NCBI RefSeq assembly: GCF_000003605.2
Contig: NW_003120923.1
Location: 118,982 to 132,002, forward strand
Direction: 5' to 3'
Length of the DNA: 13,021 bases
Origin: Saccoglossus kowalevskii
Lineage: Eukaryota; Hemichordata; Enteropneusta; Harrimaniidae
Positions 10,128 to 13,021 of the stretch are shown in pieces (positions within the stretch are counted from its first letter, which is position 1; each line of letters starts with the position of its first letter). Under the pieces are notes generated by a model, which was not told where the DNA came from, ran no database searches, and saw only the letters and a program-made list of their open reading frames with translations. Made by a program: the position numbers and the translations under genes.

Positions 10128-10311
10128 AATGTAATGCTGGGCCAAAATAAACTTTCTCGAATCAAAAGAGAAAACACATGGTGATATTACATGGCATATA
10201 TTTATAATAAATATGCAAATAGCAAAGAAATTCATTTTTGTTGCTAATTACTTCCTAAAAATTCCCCCCATGTGTGGTACCACAAAGTTTATTTTGGCTC
10301 AGTGTTACAAT
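10128..10311. mobile_element. MITE-like palindromic element with 28-bp imperfect terminal inverted repeats
   Basis: The left arm 10128-10155 and right arm 10284-10311 are reverse complements at 24 of 28 positions, with a perfect inner core GCCAAAATAAACTTT. A second inner pair, CACATGG at 10175-10181 and CCATGTG at 10268-10274, extends the fold. The 184-base size, AT-rich middle and lack of coding capacity fit a miniature inverted-repeat element. I could not settle a target-site duplication, so the superfamily is unknown. It lies about 270 bases downstream of the ENPP stop codon and may therefore be inside that gene's 3' untranslated region. Confidence 0.65.
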
Positions 10312-10582
10312 ACGACTGGTTGGCTTTCGTGGATAATATTAAAAGGAATGTTCTGGCAATGAAAAAAGCAGACCCTTAGTTTGGGAGAACGGGAGATAAA
10401 AGGAATTGCAGTCAGTCCTGTGTGTCGTTTCACTCCCTCAGTGCATGATAAAAATACCCAGACATCTTCATCATAAAAAGAATAATTGTCTCCTCTGTCT
10501 CAACATCAACTTTAAAATATGGAGCTAACAGATCAGTTACTGTGTTATTTGCTCCAAAAACTATTTATTTTCTCATTTACTT
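10312..10582 (-). other. Probable ENPP-like 3' untranslated region
   Basis: This is the sequence directly downstream of the minus-strand stop codon. It has no coding features. An AATAAA on the minus strand (plus 10564-10569) comes only 13 bases after the stop, which is unusually close for the working signal. Another occurs inside the MITE-like right arm (about 10289-10294). Which is used, and how far the transcript runs, cannot be told from sequence. Confidence 0.4.
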
Positions 10583-10749
10583 TTATGCAATATCTTCATC
10601 TTGCTCAGATAAAAGTGGTTTGCTGCCCTCATAGTTGGTGGCTGGGAGATCAGGACGGTAGTTTTTCAAACGATACTTGCGTTGACGCACACACATTCCA
10701 GTCAAAAGTATGGCTGCTATTAAGGCGATGGATCCAGCAAAGATGATGG
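10583..10749 (-). CDS. ENPP4-like: ENPP4/5-like ectonucleotide pyrophosphatase, last exon (membrane helix and tail)
   Basis: This is the terminal coding exon of a type I membrane phosphodiesterase. It follows a TTATTCAG acceptor (AG at 10751-10750) and starts in phase 1, so its CC completes an Ala codon begun by the G at 11987. It encodes 54 further residues and ends at TAA (10585-10583). Across the junction runs a hydrophobic helix of about 22 residues (II|A|IIFAGSIALIAAILLTG). A basic stop-transfer stretch, RQRKYRLKNYR, then gives a short cytoplasmic tail with KPLL followed by an acidic end, EQDED. ENPP4 and ENPP5 share this plan of an extracellular catalytic domain, one C-terminal helix and a short tail. 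Gene assignment depends on the upstream exon; the tail itself is poorly conserved in the family. Confidence 0.85.
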
Positions 10750-10816
10750 CTGAATAACAAAGAATAATAAAAAAAAAACAATTACATATATATATATATT
10801 CATACATGTATATATC

Positions 10817-11225
10817 AACAAGCAGCCTCTCAGCTGAGATAGCTCCGCTGTTAGCAATGCACATTTCAATTAAAGAACAGAAGATATCATTAGAAAATGA
10901 ACAATATGCATAGTATCAATGCAATGGGACTTGCTGTTTCAAAAATATCATTTTTCACCACAAATAATTGTGGGTTTTAACAAGAAGAAAATATCACTTT
11001 TTACCAAAAATATTCACCAAAATTAGAGAATTGAAGATATCATTATGAAATGAACAAATCTGAGAGAGGTCTACCCAAGGTACATATACACAAAGTATCA
11101 AAGCATTCAGGCTTGTAGTTTTCAAGAAGAAGTCGAAAAAGTAAAACATTGACACGAACGACGCCGGACAATCACTCATACATGTATGATAAGCTCTGCT
11201 CAACAAAGTCGACAGCAGAGCTAAA
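10817..11225 (+). mobile_element. HINE-like (Helentron-associated) non-autonomous element, copy 2, apparently complete
   Basis: The 5' end AACAAGCAGCC is shared with copies 1 and 3. A subterminal TAGCTCCGCTGT (10840-10851) is matched in inverted form by ACAGCAGAGCTA (11212-11223), 11 of 12 bases. Near the 3' end AGCTCTGCT (11192-11200) and AGCAGAGCT (11214-11222) form a 9-bp stem that runs straight into CTAA. The core holds a full ~153-base unit (from 10881) and a partial second unit (from 11034), related to the tandem units of copy 3. Subterminal inverted repeats, a 3' hairpin, tandem core repeats and no coding capacity are the published plan of Helentron-derived elements such as DINE-1 and the mollusc pearl family. 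The classification is inference from structure. It sits in an intron, 67 bases from the last exon, antisense to the gene. Confidence 0.75.
11192..11222 (+). repeat. 3' terminal hairpin of copy 2
   Basis: Perfect 9-bp stem AGCTCTGCT/AGCAGAGCT around a 13-base loop, followed at once by AA to give CTAA. Helitron-type elements end with a hairpin and CTRR, though the classic spacing leaves several bases between the two. Here they overlap. Confidence 0.8.
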
Positions 11226-11986
11226 AAACAGGGTTTGGGTTAAACTTTTGCATCCAGGATTTCTAACATACGAAGGCGGCAAAAACATGGCGGATAATGT
11301 ATCACATTGAATGCTTGCATTTGACAGTAAACATTCGCTTACAGTGAGACAATTTTTTTTTTTTTCATTTTTTTGTATATTATAATCAATACTGAGTAAT
11401 GATCAACTATTGCATCGCTTCAGAAGACAGTAAGTTATTCATTTGTGAAACACGACATGACCAGTTTACTCTACCGACACCATGATCAAATATTTGTTAC
11501 TAAGCAATGCATTTGTGGTTTTATTTGCAACTTCTTTTAGAGGATACTTTCCATATACTAACAAAATTAAAAAATGAATGCATATTACATTAAATATATT
11601 AAGTATTTTTTTGTCATACGAAAATACTAATACTTTTTTGGTTGGCTGTAATTTTTCAACATTTCATGACACTTACTTTAGAACTAAATTAACGTCATTC
11701 ATTCACTGATGCCTAAATTAGAAATTTTACAGTAATCTGTGATAGAACTAATTTCCAAATGTTTTACTCTAAACTGACATTGTGATTTGGTAGATGAGAA
11801 CCATAATACTATCCCTGGAAAACAACAAAAATAAGCTAAAGAAGCAAGAGAGTAGACATTTAAAAACAGCTGTATAAAATAAATACACAAACAAAAACTA
11901 ACATATAATTTAGTACGGAATAATTTAGTATTCTCACATCTATACAGGAGGTGCCATGCCCTTAATTATCAACCCATGAAACTTAC

Positions 11987-12253
11987 CGATGATGAGTCTT
12001 TGAGAAAGTTTCAAGTGATATGGAAAGAATGCAGGTACTACTGGTATGACTGAGGCAATTAGCATATCATTCACTACATTTAAACTACCATTATTTGGAC
12101 CAGGTTGAAGACCCATAATATGGCAGATCAGCGGGTAGACATCAACGTTATTGAACGGCTTGGAAGTAAAGTTACTTTTGAAGGCTGGTCCATGAGCGAT
12201 GAAGAATGGGTGCATAGATTTGTAACGATTGTCGTATCCATGGCCACCATGCT
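11987..12253 (-). CDS. ENPP4-like: ENPP4/5-like ectonucleotide pyrophosphatase, penultimate exon (end of catalytic domain)
   Basis: ENPP enzymes hydrolyse phosphodiester or pyrophosphate bonds of extracellular nucleotides using two zinc ions. This exon carries the end of the catalytic domain: HGGHGYDN, whose second His corresponds to the last zinc ligand of the family, then MHPFFIAHGPAFK, then VDVYPLICHIMGLQP and NNGS. Spacing and wording match ENPP4 best and ENPP5 next. NFT and NGS are N-glycosylation sequons, fitting an extracellular location. The acceptor is ATTCAG (AG at 12255-12254) and the donor is G|GTAAGT. The exon is 267 bases with phase 1 at both ends. The nucleophile Thr and other zinc ligands lie on exons beyond the right edge. 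An acceptor 2 bases later (AG at 12253-12252) is possible but would change the incoming phase. Confidence is high for the family, moderate for the paralogue. Confidence 0.9.
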
Positions 12254-12413
12254 CTGAATTGAATAAAAAGATAATTATATTAAGAATAAAATAACTTAAT
12301 TACGAGATACTACTAAATGTATTTCTATGAATAGACCATCTTACAATGGAATGAGATGGTTGCTGGAAGCTACATGTATTTTTAATTTGTTTTTCCAGAT
12401 GGGATCCATATAA
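12254..12413 (-). other. Start-side intron of the ENPP-like gene (3' part)
   Basis: This is the acceptor end of an intron that continues past the right edge of the window. Its acceptor is ATTCAG at 12259-12254. Apart from a TACATGTA palindrome at 12371-12378, nothing is recognisable before the HINE-like copy begins at 12414. Confidence 0.7.
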
Positions 12414-13021
12414 AACAAGCAGCCAGTCGGCTGAGATAGCTCAGCTGTTAGCAATGCATATTTCAATAAAAGAACAGAAGATATCATTAGAAAATGAACA
12501 ATATGTATAGTATCAATGCAATGGGACTTTCAACAAGAATTCAAGAATATCACTTTTCACCAAAATGACAAATTAGATAATTGAAGATATCACCATGAAA
12601 TTAATAAATCTGAAAGAGGTCCACATGTAGTACCTATATATGTAATATAAAAACAATCGGACTTGCGTTTTTTAACGAGAAGTCGAAAATATCACTTTTT
12701 ACCAAAAATCACAAAAATCTTCACCAAAATTAGAGAATTAAAGATATCATCACGAAATGAACAAATCTGAGATAGGTCCAAATGTAGTACCTATATATGT
12801 AATATCAAAGCAATTGGGCTTGCGGTTTTAAACAAGAAGTCAAAAATATCACTTTTTACCAAAAATTTAAAAATATTCACCAAAATTAGAGAATTAAAGA
12901 TATCATCACAAAATGAACAAATCTTATAGAGAACCACATGTAGTACCTATATATGTAATATCAAAGCAAATGGACTTGCGGTTTTTAACAAGTCAAGAAT
13001 ATCACTTTTTACCAAAAATGA
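12414..13021 (+). mobile_element. HINE-like element, copy 3 (runs off the window)
   Basis: Same 5' end as copies 1 and 2: AACAAGCAGCC, then the CGGCTGAG/CTCAGCTG stem (12428-12435 with 12440-12447) and the subterminal TAGCTCAGCTGT. The core contains at least four tandem units beginning AAGATATCA at 12479, 12584, 12741 and 12897, so this copy has more units than copy 2. The 3' end lies outside the window. It is in an ENPP-like intron, antisense to the gene, about 160 bases from the 11987-12253 exon. Confidence 0.85.
12479..13021 (+). repeat. Tandem ~156-bp core repeat array of copy 3
   Basis: Units begin with AAGATATCA and contain in order AATGAACAAATCT, GTAGTACCTATATATGTAATA, GACTTGCG, AATATCACTTTTTACC and CACCAAAATTAGAGAATT. 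The first unit is shortened (105 bases), the next two are 157 and 156 bases, and the fourth is cut by the window edge. Later units resemble each other more than the first, as expected when internal units expand by slippage or unequal exchange. Confidence 0.9.

Larger units (their letters stand above)
10750..11986 (-). other. Last intron of the ENPP-like gene
   Basis: It begins with a strong donor GTAAGT (minus strand, 11986-11981) and ends TTATTCAG (AG at 10751-10750), 1,237 bases, phase 1. It holds a HINE-like repeat (10817-11225), an (AT)7 run at 10786-10799, an A10 run at 10769-10778 and a T13 run near 11353-11365. The stretch 11226-11986 contains no supported gene. An open frame at 11699-11890 (minus) has no recognisable content. 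Confidence 0.85.

Noticed and set aside
10831-10860. tRNA-like A box (GATAGCTC..CTGTTAGCA) at the head of the dispersed repeat, suggesting a tRNA-derived SINE
   Set aside because: No B box (GGTTCGANTCC type) follows at the proper distance and there is no A-rich or simple-repeat tail. The same bases are explained by the subterminal inverted repeat paired with 11212-11223.
10583-10864. Reading the last ENPP exon as starting upstream within 10750-10864
   Set aside because: The upstream codons lie in the intron and HINE-like copy. A clear TTATTCAG acceptor at 10750 joins in phase with the donor at 11986 and completes the membrane helix.

Overview
This is a window of an animal nuclear genome. It is AT-rich, intron-bearing and loaded with old transposon copies. 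Invertebrate-style L2/CR1 LINE and Ty3/Gypsy remnants, a Helentron-type non-autonomous element with tandem core repeats, and many TACATGTA palindromes suggest a marine lophotrochozoan, most likely a bivalve mollusc. That assignment is inference. Nothing bacterial or viral-particle-like is present.

Layout. Bases 1-110 are the 5' end of a dispersed repeat on the minus strand. Bases 111-1335 hold no recognisable gene. Bases 1336-4044 (minus) are a 5'-truncated, frame-broken L2/CR1-like LINE: AP-endonuclease, linker, reverse transcriptase and the C-terminal region, in order. About 4820-5440 (minus) is a much more decayed Ty3/Gypsy pol remnant (integrase zinc-finger region, catalytic core, C-terminal module). 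At 5560-5591 there is a near-perfect hairpin, and 5600-5940 is an unusually CpG-rich patch with an NRF-1-type site. Bases 6053-6375 carry a degenerate minisatellite of roughly 42 bp units with dyad-symmetric centres and one strong 12-bp hairpin. Bases 6376-10127 are AT-rich with no gene I can support. At 10128-10311 there is a palindromic MITE-like element.

The only real host gene seen is on the minus strand at the right end: the last two coding exons (11987-12253 and 10583-10749) of an ENPP4/5-like type I membrane ectonucleotide pyrophosphatase/phosphodiesterase. They splice in phase. The upstream exon carries the final zinc-binding histidine of the catalytic domain, and the last exon carries the membrane helix and cytoplasmic tail. 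Earlier exons lie beyond the right edge.

Two further copies of the dispersed repeat (10817-11225 and 12414 to the window end) lie in the introns on either side of the 11987-12253 exon, in the same orientation as each other and antisense to the gene. Their subterminal inverted repeats, 3' hairpin ending in CTAA, and ~156-bp tandem core match the plan of Helentron-associated elements (HINEs, such as the mollusc pearl family). This repeat family and the dyad-bearing minisatellite are the most interesting non-genic structures here.
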